Shown here: one piece after another, positions 9,301 through 17,804 of the stretch
Position numbering within the stretch: position 1 is the stretch's first letter
Layout: each line of letters begins with the position of its first letter
Origin: an uncultured Microcaldota archaeon
GTDB lineage: Archaea > Micrarchaeota > Micrarchaeia > Burarchaeales > Fermentimicrarchaeaceae
DNA: 64,000 bases
Reading direction: 5' to 3'
NCBI GenBank assembly: GCA_903884505.1
Contig: CAISET010000027.1
Coordinates: forward strand, 1 to 64,000
Program-made: the position numbers and the translations under genes
The notes under the pieces: model-generated
What the model was told of the DNA's origin: nothing
What the model saw: the letters and a program-made list of their open reading frames with translations, nothing else
The model's database searches: none

Positions 9301-9377
9301 AGGATTTCGCATTTTGGGTAAAAGGCGGAAACGTTTGTCTGGTTTTTCCGTAAAATTAGAACGATTGTTTCAGAGGG

Positions 9378-11915
9378 TTATACCTTTATGAAGTGGAAGT
9401 AGGCGAGCTTGCAGAGCTCCGCGACCGCGAAGTAGCCCAGGAGGATTGCGCCAATCATCCCAAGGAACCCCAGGTCGGGCTGCACGAACTGGAAGATGTA
9501 TGCGAACGGGCTATAAACCAGCAAGACAACCGCCGCGATGGTAAGCAGCGAAGAGCCGAGAAGCAGGTTGCTCGGCCGGCTCATGAAGAAGGGCTTCCTG
9601 CTTCTTATCGCGAACGTCACGAGTATCTCGGAGAGCACCGACTCTATGAACCAGCCCGTCCTGAACAGCTCCGGGCCAGCCTTCACGACATAGGCGAGGA
9701 ACATCATGGTGATGAAGTCGAAGACCGTGCTGACAAGGCCGAAGAATACCATGAATTTCGTTATGCCGGAGATGCTCCACTTCCCCGGCTTCCTAAGGTC
9801 CTCGAGGTCGACCCGGTCCGTTGAGATTGTAGTCAGGGGAAAGTCGGAAACGAAGTTGTTCAGCAAAATCTGAGAGGGAAGGAGGGGTATGAACGCCATG
9901 AAAGGCGAGACGAAGGCGAGCGTGAGCATGTTGCCGAAATTGGCGCTCACCGTGTTGCGCATGTATTTCACGGTGTTGGTGAATGTCTTCCTCCCTTCGA
10001 CAATGCCATCCGCAATCACATGGAGCCCGTGCCTGAGCAGGATGATGTCCGCGCTCTCCTTCGCTATGTCCGCCCCACTATCCACCGAGATGCCGGCGTC
10101 CGCGGAGTGGAGCGATGGGGCGTCATTCACCCCGTCGCCTATGAATCCCACCACGTGCCCGTTCTCCTTGAGCGCCGAGATTATGTCGAGTTTTTGCCCG
10201 GGAGTCATGCGTGCGAAAACGTTTGCCTGCTCGACAATCTTCCGCAGGCCCGCCCTGTCGAGCCCTGCGAGCTCCGAGCCCGTCACAACCCTTCCGCCCT
10301 TCAGCTCCATCCCCACGGCCGTGCAGATTGCGGCAGTCACACGCGGCTCGTCGCCGGACAGTATCTTCATCTCCACGCCGAGCAGCTTTAGGGTGTGGAA
10401 CGCGGCGGCCGCGGTTTTCCTCGGCGGGTCCGAGAACATGAGGAAGCCGAGGAATGTCAGGCCTGTTTCATCGGCTTTCGAGTACTCCGCTTTCGGCTTC
10501 GGCTTCTTAACTGCCACCGCGAGCACGCGAAGCCCCTGCTCGGACATCACTTCATATCGTCTCATCAGCCAGGTGACGTGCTTGTCAACTTTCTCCTCCC
10601 TGCCCTCGCTCATGATTTTGGTGCAGCGCGGTATGACCGATTCGGGAGACCCCTTCGTGACGAAGATGAGCTCCCCGCCCCGCTTCCTGGAGACGACGCT
10701 CATCACCCTGCGCTCGTAGTCGAATGCGACCTCATCCACGATGGAATAGGCCGCGACCTTTCTCGCGAGCTCGGCACGTTTCTTCGTGTGCTCCCATATG
10801 GCCGCGTCCATGGCCATGCCAGCATACTTATGCTTCTTCCCTATCGCAATCGGGCTGGCGAGCATCGCGTGGAACAGGACGCTGTCGTCCTCTTTGCCGT
10901 CGGAGTTCTCGTGCCCCTTGAGCGTGATGGCATTCTCGGTCAGCGTCCCGGTCTTGTCCGTGCAGAGGACATCCACGTTCCCGAGGTCCTCTATGGCGTC
11001 AAGCCGCTTCACGATGACCTTCTTGCTGGCGAGCATCAGCGCGCCATTTGAGAGCGATATCGTGATTATGGCCGGCAGAAGCTCGGGGGTTATGCCGACC
11101 GCGATTGCGAGGGCGAAGAGTAGCGAGAGCAGGATGTCCTTCCCCAGCAGGGCATTGGCCGCGAAGATGAAGACGGTCATCACGACAACGACGCCCAGCA
11201 GCATTTCGCTGAACAGCTTCACGTTGCGCTCGAAATCCGTCTGCGGCGGCTTCTCCTTGAGATATGCGGCAGTCCTGCCAAGCTCGGTCGCCTTCCCGGT
11301 CGCGATGACAACGCCCGTGCCCGCTCCGGATGCAACGCTCGTGCCCATGAACGCCACGCACGCCATCTCCTGCGGGGACGGCGACGCTTTCTTCACGGGC
11401 TCCAGGTTCTTCTCCGCAGGGGCCGATTCGCCGGTCAGGAGCGACTGGTTGATGAAGAGCTCATGCACGCTGATGAGGCGCACGTCCGCAGGCACCAGGT
11501 TGCCGGTCTCGAAGAAGATGATGTCGCCCGGAACGAGCTCGCGCGCATCCACTTCGTCCCGCTCGCCGTCGCGCAGCACCGTGGCCTTGAGCACTATATA
11601 GCGCGCCAGCTTCTCGAGCGCCTTCTCGCTCCTGTACTCCTGCACGAAGCTGAGCAGCGAGTTTATCACAACTATGCCGACTATGACCGCGGCCTCGGTG
11701 AATTCGCCGATGCTTCCCGCGATTACCGATGCCAGGACAAGGATGAGCACGAGCGGGCTGGAGAACTGCCTCACGAGAATGCCGAGGGCCGTCCTTCTTT
11801 TCTTTGTCTCCACTTCGTTCCTGCCGGATTTCTTGAGCCTCGCCTGCGCCTCGTGGCTGCCCAGGCCCTTCGATTCGGATGAGCCGAGCTCGGCAAGCAC
11901 TTTCTCCGCGGGCAT
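9378..11915 (-). CDS. mgtA: MgtA-like P3B P-type ATPase (Mg2+ transporter)
   Basis: The protein is an 845-residue P-type ATPase. It has the phosphorylation motif DKTGTLT at D320, TGES at about 161-164 in the actuator domain, the M4 motif ITPELLPA near 275, and a GDGVND hinge. The C-terminal membrane block (SANFGNMLTLAFVS, then LLNNFVSDFPL and a TDRVD segment) resembles bacterial MgtA/MgtB rather than Ca2+ or heavy-metal pumps, so Mg2+ import is likely. The frame extends antisense into the RuBisCO gene, so that part is rejected. ATG 11915 is preceded by GAGG; GTG 11933 is an alternative. The gene is divergent from RuBisCO. Confidence 0.88.
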   Translation of the reverse strand: MPAEKVLAELGSSESKGLGSHEAQARLKKSGRNEVETKKRRTALGILVRQFSSPLVLILVLASVIAGSIGEFTEAAVIVGIVVINSLLSFVQEYRSEKALEKLARYIVLKATVLRDGERDEVDARELVPGDIIFFETGNLVPADVRLISVHELFINQSLLTGESAPAEKNLEPVKKASPSPQEMACVAFMGTSVASGAGTGVVIATGKATELGRTAAYLKEKPPQTDFERNVKLFSEMLLGVVVVMTVFIFAANALLGKDILLSLLFALAIAVGITPELLPAIITISLSNGALMLASKKVIVKRLDAIEDLGNVDVLCTDKTGTLTENAITLKGHENSDGKEDDSVLFHAMLASPIAIGKKHKYAGMAMDAAIWEHTKKRAELARKVAAYSIVDEVAFDYERRVMSVVSRKRGGELIFVTKGSPESVIPRCTKIMSEGREEKVDKHVTWLMRRYEVMSEQGLRVLAVAVKKPKPKAEYSKADETGLTFLGFLMFSDPPRKTAAAAFHTLKLLGVEMKILSGDEPRVTAAICTAVGMELKGGRVVTGSELAGLDRAGLRKIVEQANVFARMTPGQKLDIISALKENGHVVGFIGDGVNDAPSLHSADAGISVDSGADIAKESADIILLRHGLHVIADGIVEGRKTFTNTVKYMRNTVSANFGNMLTLAFVSPFMAFIPLLPSQILLNNFVSDFPLTTISTDRVDLEDLRKPGKWSISGITKFMVFFGLVSTVFDFITMMFLAYVVKAGPELFRTGWFIESVLSEILVTFAIRSRKPFFMSRPSNLLLGSSLLTIAAVVLLVYSPFAYIFQFVQPDLGFLGMIGAILLGYFAVAELCKLAYFHFIKV

Positions 11916-11951
11916 TGCCTCGTAGGAAGCCACGGTTAGCACTGGGCGCCG

Positions 11952-11992
11952 TTGTTTTAATAAAGTTTGGGCAAAATCGCTTTGGTGATTGA
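11952..11992. promoter_or_regulatory. divergent promoter, mgtA / RuBisCO
   Basis: The AT-rich stretch TTTTAATAAAG at about 11955-11965 can serve as a TATA element in both directions. On the plus strand it lies about 30 nt upstream of the RuBisCO ATG, which also has GGTGAT just ahead of it. On the minus strand it reads CTTTATTAAAA and lies about 25-30 nt upstream of the GTG at 11933. No operator is recognisable. Confidence 0.45.
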
Positions 11993-13255
11993 ATGAGCCG
12001 CGATGTTTACAAGGGCTACCTGGCCCTCGGAAAAGCGCCTGACCCGGACAGCCACGTCCTCGCATCCTTCTACTTCGAGGCAGAGGACGCGGACAATGCC
12101 GCGCAGGCGATTGCGGCGGAATCCTCCGTGGGGACCTGGACTGAACTGAAGACGATGAAACCGCAAATCCGCAATTCCCTTGCCGCAAAAGTCTATTCAC
12201 TCGATAAGAAGAAAGGGCTTGTGAAGATTGCTTACCCCATCGACCTCTTCGAGCCATCGAACATCCCGCAGCTCCTCTCCGACATCGCGGGAAATATTTT
12301 CGGGATGAGGGAATTGGAGAACCTGAGATTGCTCGACTTTGAACTGCCCAAGGCGTATGTCAAGTCCTTCAAGGGCCCTGCCTTCGGGCTTGAGGGCGTC
12401 AGGAAGATGATTGGCACGCAGAAGAGCAGGCGGCCGCACTGGGGAACGATAGTCAAGCCGAAAGTCGGGCTGAGCCCTTCCGAGAACGCGAAGGTCGCAT
12501 ACGAGGCATGGGTTGGCGGCGTGGATTTCGTAAAGGATGACGAGAATCTTTCCAACCAGAAATTCTGCCCATTCGAAAAACGGGTCGCGCTTACTCTTGA
12601 GGCAAAGGATAAGGTGGAATCTGAAACCGGAGAAAAAAAGATTTACGCGCCAAATATCACTGCAGAAACTAATGAGATGCTCAGGCGTGCGGAATTCGTA
12701 AAGGCGCACGGCGGCAACTGCATAATGGTAGATATTATCACGGCAGGCTTTGCCTCCCTGCAGACAATCCGCAACGCAAACTTCGGCATGCCCATCCATG
12801 CGCACAGGGCGATGTACGCCGCATTTGCTAGAAACCCGAAGCACGGCATCGCTTTTGCGCCCCTTGCGAAGCTTGCGAGGCTCGCAGGCGTGGACCAGCT
12901 ACACACCGGCGCGATTGTCGGGAAGATGGAGGGCGCGAAAAAGGATGTTCTGGAGATTAACGATTGGCTGAGGGGGGAATGGTTCGGCCTGAAGCCCGTA
13001 TTCCCGGTCGCATCGGGGGGAATAGACCCGCTGCGGATTCCGAGGCTGCTTGAAATTGCCGGAACCGAGCTCGTAATCAACGCGGGCGGAGGAATCCACG
13101 GCCACCCGCAGGGCACGAGGGCTGGCGCGAAGGCGCTGAGGCAATCGTATGATGCATGGAAGAAAGGGGCAAGCCTGGAGGAATACGCGAAAACCCATAA
13201 GGAGCTTGCCGCTGCGTTGGGGAAATGGGGCGAACGAAAGCTGGAGAGTATTTAA
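11993..13255 (+). CDS. rbcL: form III-type RuBisCO large subunit
   Basis: This 420-residue ribulose-bisphosphate carboxylase carries the catalytic set: E42 and T48 region (AAESSVGTWT), N101, K155 in VKPKVG, the carbamylated K181 with D183 and E184 in VKDDEN, H271, H304, loop-6 K311 in VGKMEG, S341 and the glycine run G365-367. This argues for an active carboxylase rather than a form IV-like protein. Archaeal form III enzymes usually act in AMP/nucleoside ribose salvage, feeding 3-phosphoglycerate to glycolytic enzymes (pgk and gap occur further on). AMP phosphorylase and ribose-1,5-bisphosphate isomerase are not in the window. Y275 replaces the usual His of the HRAMH motif. Confidence 0.92.
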   Translation: MSRDVYKGYLALGKAPDPDSHVLASFYFEAEDADNAAQAIAAESSVGTWTELKTMKPQIRNSLAAKVYSLDKKKGLVKIAYPIDLFEPSNIPQLLSDIAGNIFGMRELENLRLLDFELPKAYVKSFKGPAFGLEGVRKMIGTQKSRRPHWGTIVKPKVGLSPSENAKVAYEAWVGGVDFVKDDENLSNQKFCPFEKRVALTLEAKDKVESETGEKKIYAPNITAETNEMLRRAEFVKAHGGNCIMVDIITAGFASLQTIRNANFGMPIHAHRAMYAAFARNPKHGIAFAPLAKLARLAGVDQLHTGAIVGKMEGAKKDVLEINDWLRGEWFGLKPVFPVASGGIDPLRIPRLLEIAGTELVINAGGGIHGHPQGTRAGAKALRQSYDAWKKGASLEEYAKTHKELAAALGKWGERKLESI

Positions 13256-13290
13256 CCTTTCCGCACCATAACGGTAGGAAGGTGAATCTT

Positions 13291-14403
13291 ATGGATGAGC
13301 ATCACGAAGAGCATACTCCTAGCGCCGGGCATAATGAGCACCACGCGGAAGCGCACACCCACGAGGAGCACGAGGCGCATGCATCTCACCACGGTGAGCA
13401 CACCCATGAAGAGCATGAGGCGCACGCACTTCACCATGGCGAGCACGAGGCGCACGCATCTCATCCGGAGGGACACCCCCACGGTGCGCCCTCGCACGGC
13501 GCGCGAAAGTCGAACGAGCAGTACTTCTGGTTTGCAATCGCGGCCGCGGTGATAATAATCGCCGTGTCGGCCTTCTTCGCAACAGGAGTGATAAACAAGG
13601 CGCTCGCGGACCTGGGAAATGCAACGGCAACCGGCTCGCCAACGCCCACCACTATCCCAACAAGCACGCCGGCTCCCCCGACTCCTACCCCGACGCCGCT
13701 CGTGAATGTAACGATTACCGAGATTCGTGATGCGAACTGCACTAACTGCTTCAACGTCAGCATAGTCACCGCATCCCTGCTGCGCTCGGGCGCGCAACTC
13801 GGGATGAATGTTACCTGGATAAGGAGGGTCGACATTAACTCGACCGAGGGCAGTGCAATGCTCACTGCTTACAACATAACGAAGGTGCCCACAATCCTCA
13901 TCTCAAAGGAGGCGCAGGAAACGGCGCTGATGGAAGTATGGAACGAGTCGGGGACCATTGAAAGCGATGGCACGCTCGTGCTGCGCGAGGTCTATCCTCC
14001 GTACATAGACCTGCAGACCGGGCAGCTCAAGGGGCTGGTGAACGTCACTTTCATCACGGCCCCGAACTGCACGCAATGCTACGACCCCGCAATCCACAAG
14101 GCCATAATCCTCCAGAGGTTCAGCATCGTTGTGGCCAACGAGCAGAACGTCACATACACGTCTCCGGAGGGCATTGCGCTCATGGGGAAGTATAACATAA
14201 CTGCCGTCCCGACAGTCCTTATCTCGCCTGAAATGGGCCTTTACCCGGGAATGGAGTCGCTGTGGGTAGATGGCCTGGTCGGCTCGAAGGAGAGCGACGG
14301 CTGGTATGTGTTCAGGAACATGGCGGCCATGGGCAACGTGACCTTCTTCAACGTAACATCGAACAGCACGGTCACGCTGACGATGAACAATACCGGCGGC
14401 TAG
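13291..14403 (+). CDS. His-rich, membrane-anchored double thioredoxin-like protein
   Basis: The protein is 370 residues. Residues 1 to about 75 are extremely His/Glu-rich with near-tandem EEHEAHASHHGEH-type units and look metal-binding. A single transmembrane helix follows (about 80-105), then a Thr/Pro linker, then two exposed domains each with a CxxC motif (NCTNC and NCTQC) and a later cis-Pro-like KVPT/AVPT segment, as in thioredoxin folds. A disulfide or metal-handling role at the cell surface is inferred. The start is ATG 13291, which has GGTGA ten bases upstream. The next gene is also a thioredoxin-fold protein. Confidence 0.75.
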   Translation: MDEHHEEHTPSAGHNEHHAEAHTHEEHEAHASHHGEHTHEEHEAHALHHGEHEAHASHPEGHPHGAPSHGARKSNEQYFWFAIAAAVIIIAVSAFFATGVINKALADLGNATATGSPTPTTIPTSTPAPPTPTPTPLVNVTITEIRDANCTNCFNVSIVTASLLRSGAQLGMNVTWIRRVDINSTEGSAMLTAYNITKVPTILISKEAQETALMEVWNESGTIESDGTLVLREVYPPYIDLQTGQLKGLVNVTFITAPNCTQCYDPAIHKAIILQRFSIVVANEQNVTYTSPEGIALMGKYNITAVPTVLISPEMGLYPGMESLWVDGLVGSKESDGWYVFRNMAAMGNVTFFNVTSNSTVTLTMNNTGG

Positions 14404-14474
14404 GGCAAGGAGTTTATTGGCGCCGGCGAAGCGGGCGGAACGCGCTTCGGACAGGTGCCTAGGGAAAGGATTCG

Positions 14475-15077
14475 ATGGACGACCGCGTGAAGAACTTAGC
14501 CATAGGCGCTGTGCTCGTTGGTATCGCATTCGCCATCTATTATTTTTTTATCGCCGTTCCCCCAGGCCCGCCCGTGCAGATAAATCTCGATGGCAGGCAC
14601 TGGAAAGGCGGGGAGAACGCATCGGTCATAATCGTGGAATTCTCGGACTTCCAGTGCCCTTATTGCAGCAGGGCAGCGGGAATCGCGGATGAGGTTGCTG
14701 CCGAATTCGATGGCGATGTGAGGCTGTACTACCTGCACTTCCCATTCCATCAGAACTCGGAGAAGGCCGCCGAGGCTGCGGAATGCGCGGGCGACCAGGG
14801 GAAGTTCTGGGAGATGCATGACATAATGTTCAGCAACCAGGGGGCGCTTGACCAGGAGCACCTAAAGAGCTATGCGAGCGGGCTGGGCCTGAACATGACG
14901 CAGTTCAACTCCTGCCTTGGGAGCGGGGAGAAGGGGGCAGTCATTGATGCTGATTTTGACAAGGGACGGGCGGCGGGCGTCACAGGAACTCCGACATTCT
15001 TCGTGAACGGTAGGAAGCTGAGGAGCTATGATGCGGACAGCCTCAGGACCGCGATAAGAAGCGAGCTTGGGCGGTGA
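14475..15077 (+). CDS. membrane-anchored DsbA-family oxidoreductase
   Basis: The 200-residue protein has an N-terminal signal anchor (about residues 8-27) and a DsbA-like domain with active site CPYC at 61-64 and the cis-proline motif GTPTFFVNG near 170-178. A helical insertion lies between them, as in DsbA/DSBA thioredoxins. It likely catalyses disulfide exchange outside the membrane, consistent with the many Cys-rich secreted proteins in the window. It follows the double-thioredoxin gene; a TATA-like GTTTATTG at about 14411 suggests its own promoter. Confidence 0.87.
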   Translation: MDDRVKNLAIGAVLVGIAFAIYYFFIAVPPGPPVQINLDGRHWKGGENASVIIVEFSDFQCPYCSRAAGIADEVAAEFDGDVRLYYLHFPFHQNSEKAAEAAECAGDQGKFWEMHDIMFSNQGALDQEHLKSYASGLGLNMTQFNSCLGSGEKGAVIDADFDKGRAAGVTGTPTFFVNGRKLRSYDADSLRTAIRSELGR

Positions 15078-15186
15078 GCCGAGAGGAATGCTGGGAACCT
15101 CAGGGCAGCGATAAATGGCGGAACTGGGGCGATGATTTCGTGACAAACATATTTAAACGGCGGAAGCGCCAACAATTGCGATAGGG

Positions 15187-15400
15187 ATGGTGAACAACGG
15201 GTGTTTACGAACCGGGTGTTTCCAAACGTTCCGTCAGTCCAGGCCATGAATCTCTTTCTCAAAGCGGAAGGCCGCGAAAGCTGAATTCAAATGACGTAGC
15301 CGAGCTGCGCGCACTTCGCGCCGAAGGAATTCCGATAAGGCAGCTGGCCGACGGGTTCAACGTTTCAAGGATGTGCGTTTGGAGGTGTTTGAATGACTGA
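15187..15400 (+). pseudogene. resolvase-type HTH relic without in-frame start
   Basis: Codons ending at TGA 15398-15400 encode a Hin/resolvase-like helix-turn-helix preceded by a GRPRK motif (LRALRAEGIPIRQLADGF, then VSRMCVWRCL). No ATG, GTG or TTG opens this frame. The only well-placed start, ATG 15187 with GGGATGG ahead of it and a TATATTTAAA-like box at about 15149-15158, is in another frame and stops at 15249. A frameshift is therefore implied. The end overlaps the next gene by eight bases. It may be a decayed recombinase C-terminus or a small regulator with an error. Confidence 0.4.
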
Positions 15401-15911
15401 GGTAGTTTTCGGCCTGATGCCATTGGGCGCGCCAATAAGCCGCGACATGGAGCGGCTTGAGAGAAGGCTCTGGGATGCAGGAGTGTGGCACAGGTTCATC
15501 GAAAAGCCGGAGACAGTGCATACTGCGGATGCAGCGAAAGCCAGCGGCCTTCCCATCGAGGCCTTTACGAAAAACCTCGTCTGGAACAGCGAGCGCGGGC
15601 CGGTCCTGCTAATCGTGCGCGGGGACATGAGCGTTGATTTGGAGGCGGCAGCAAAGGCGGCTGGCGTGAAGAAGCTGCTGAAGGTCCCGTTCAGCGATGC
15701 GGTCAGGATAAGCGGATACCTTCCCGGGGCGACGCCGTCCGTGTTCCATGCGAGCCCGATGATAGTTGTTGTTGATGAAGAAGTGGCGAAGCTGGAAACG
15801 CTGATATGTGGAGGCGGCGACAGGGAGCACCTGCTGGAGCTCCGCAGCGCGGATGTGATTAGACTTAATAATGCGGCGGTAGAGAAGATAGCGAAGAGGG
15901 ATTTGAAATGA
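15393..15911 (+). CDS. YbaK/ProX-family aminoacyl-tRNA deacylase
   Basis: This 172-residue protein matches the YbaK/EbsC/ProXp editing fold. Supporting features are the conserved lysine in EAFTKNLVW, the segment VRGDMSVDLEAAAKAAG, and SGYLPGATPSVF matching the family's glycine-rich loop. Members hydrolyse mischarged aminoacyl-tRNA in trans. The stop overlaps the ATG of threonyl-tRNA synthetase by four bases, so the two are probably co-translated. A role in clearing mischarged tRNA, perhaps connected to threonine or alanine, is inferred; the substrate cannot be read from sequence. Confidence 0.85.
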   Translation: MTEVVFGLMPLGAPISRDMERLERRLWDAGVWHRFIEKPETVHTADAAKASGLPIEAFTKNLVWNSERGPVLLIVRGDMSVDLEAAAKAAGVKKLLKVPFSDAVRISGYLPGATPSVFHASPMIVVVDEEVAKLETLICGGGDREHLLELRSADVIRLNNAAVEKIAKRDLK

Positions 15912-17800
15912 GGATTTTGACGCTGCATTCGGATTTCATAGAGTTCGAGCCGCTCACCAAGGCCATCGGGAGTGCCGAGGAGTGCGATAAGGCCAAGAAA
16001 AGGATTGCGGAATGCCTTGTCGCGTTCGCGACCGTGGAGAAGGCCGATGAGGCGGATGAATTGCAGGTGGCGCAGAATGCAGCGAAGGAGATAATGGACG
16101 TCGCGGCGCAGGTCAAGTCCAACAGCATAGTCCTCTACCCGTTCGTGCACCTCAGCTCCACGCCGTCTTCCCCGTCTTCCGCGCTCAATGTGCTCAAGCT
16201 CACTGAATCCGAGCTGAAGGCGAAGGGCTTCGTGGTCGACAGGGCGCCTTTCGGCTGGTACAAGTCGTTCGACATAAAGGTCAAGGGCCACCCGCTGAGC
16301 GAATTGTCAAGGGAGATAAAGCCGGTAGAATCGAAGAAGGAGAGCGGGGAGAAGATGACCGTCTCCGGGGGGCCCGTTTCCGATTCGCTCAAGAAGGAGG
16401 CGGAGATGAAGTCAAAGTTCTACATCCTCACACCGAAGGGAGAGCTGGTTGAGGCCGAGAAATACAAGTATTCGCCGGATGGGAAGAACCTGAAGAAATT
16501 CGCCGATTATGAGATTCACAAGAAGCGCGCATACGAGATGGAGCCGCCGCACATAAAGCTGATGAAGGAGCAGAAGATTGCGGACTACGAGCCTGGCAGC
16601 GATTCCGGCAACTTCCGCTGGTATCCGAAGGGAAGGCTGATGAAGAAGCTGCTTGAGAGGCAGATAACCGAGTACTGCACGGACTACGGCTCCGTGGAAG
16701 TCGAGACGCCGATCATGTATGATTTCGAGCACCCGGCGCTCAAGAAATACCTCAGCAGGTTCCCGGCAAGGCAATACGTTGTGAAGAGCGACGAGAAGGA
16801 GTTCTTCCTCCGCTTCTCGGCCTGCTTCGGCCAGTTCCTCATGGCGCATGACATGGTCATCTCCTACAAGGATTTGCCCTTCAGGATGTTCGAACTGACC
16901 CGGTATTCCTTCAGGAGGGAGCAGAGCGGCGAGCTTGCGGGCCTGAAGAGGGTGCGCGCGCTCACGATGCCGGATATGCACGCCTTCTGCGCGGACCTGC
17001 CCCAGGCGAAGACGGAGTTCGAGGCGCAGTACCAGAAGGCACTCGAGTGGATTTCCATGCTCGGGCTGGAGTATGAAGTCGGCTTCAGGATTCAGAAGGA
17101 GTTCTTCGACCAGAACAGGGACTGGTACATGGGCATGGTGAAGAAGTTCGGCAGGCCCATACTGGTTGAGATGTTCGACGTCAGGTACGCCTATTTCATC
17201 ACCAAATTCGAATTCAACTTCGTTGACGCCCTGGACAAGGCGAGCGCGCTCTCGACCGTGCAGATAGATGTCGAGAACGCGGATACCTATGATATATGGT
17301 ACACGGCCGCGGACGGCTCGAAGAAGAGGCCAATCATCACCCACGCATCAATCTCGGGCTCAATCGAGCGCATCGTCTATGCGCTGCTTGAGCAGCAGGC
17401 GATGAGAATCAGGGAGGGAAAGCCGCCAATCTTCCCGCTGTGGCTTTCGCCGACCCAGGTGCGCGTCGTTCCCGTTGCTGACAGGCACAACAAGTTCGCG
17501 GAGGAGGTTGCGGAGCAGCTCGAGCTGAACGCGATTCGCGCGGACGTTGATGACCGCACGGAAACATTGCAGAAGAAAATCCGCGCAGCGGAGCAGGAAT
17601 GGGTCCCGTTCATAGTTGTGGTGGGCGACAAGGAAGCCGAGTCGAAGAAGCTGAGCGTGCGCGTCCGCGGCACCAAGGAATCGCCGCAGATGGCAATCGA
17701 GGAGCTGACCGTCCTCATAAGGAAGAAGACGGACAACTTCCCGCACGAGAAGCTCACGCTTCCGAGGCTGCTCAGCAAGAGGCCCATCTTCCGCGGGTGA
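15908..17800 (+). CDS. thrS: threonyl-tRNA synthetase, archaeal type
   Basis: The protein is 630 residues. The N-terminal ~140 residues form the archaeal ThrRS editing domain (starting MRILTLHSDFIEFEP), related to D-aminoacyl-tRNA deacylase, which removes serine from tRNA-Thr. The class II catalytic core follows (motif 2 region around FEIFELTR/RYSFRREQSGEL, motif 3 around SISGSIERIVYALLE), then an anticodon-binding domain from about 520. Length and order are normal. It is coupled to the deacylase gene upstream. A tRNA-Thr(CGT) gene lies near 37.2 kb. Confidence 0.95.
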   Translation: MRILTLHSDFIEFEPLTKAIGSAEECDKAKKRIAECLVAFATVEKADEADELQVAQNAAKEIMDVAAQVKSNSIVLYPFVHLSSTPSSPSSALNVLKLTESELKAKGFVVDRAPFGWYKSFDIKVKGHPLSELSREIKPVESKKESGEKMTVSGGPVSDSLKKEAEMKSKFYILTPKGELVEAEKYKYSPDGKNLKKFADYEIHKKRAYEMEPPHIKLMKEQKIADYEPGSDSGNFRWYPKGRLMKKLLERQITEYCTDYGSVEVETPIMYDFEHPALKKYLSRFPARQYVVKSDEKEFFLRFSACFGQFLMAHDMVISYKDLPFRMFELTRYSFRREQSGELAGLKRVRALTMPDMHAFCADLPQAKTEFEAQYQKALEWISMLGLEYEVGFRIQKEFFDQNRDWYMGMVKKFGRPILVEMFDVRYAYFITKFEFNFVDALDKASALSTVQIDVENADTYDIWYTAADGSKKRPIITHASISGSIERIVYALLEQQAMRIREGKPPIFPLWLSPTQVRVVPVADRHNKFAEEVAEQLELNAIRADVDDRTETLQKKIRAAEQEWVPFIVVVGDKEAESKKLSVRVRGTKESPQMAIEELTVLIRKKTDNFPHEKLTLPRLLSKRPIFRG

Positions 17801-17804
17801 GGGC

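Noticed and set aside
11916-12257. N-terminal extension of the P-type ATPase frame
   Set aside because: It runs antisense through the RuBisCO gene and gives Arg/Ser/Pro-rich nonsense; real homology starts at the ATG at 11915.
11993-13255. RuBisCO-like (form IV) protein without carboxylase activity
   Set aside because: All key catalytic and carbamylated residues are present apart from one non-essential His position.
13300-13490. Possible CRISPR-like or satellite array
   Set aside because: The short repeats are in-frame codons for a His/Glu-rich peptide, with no constant repeat/spacer pattern.
16412-17344. 310-codon minus-strand open frame
   Set aside because: It is antisense to threonyl-tRNA synthetase, which is certain.
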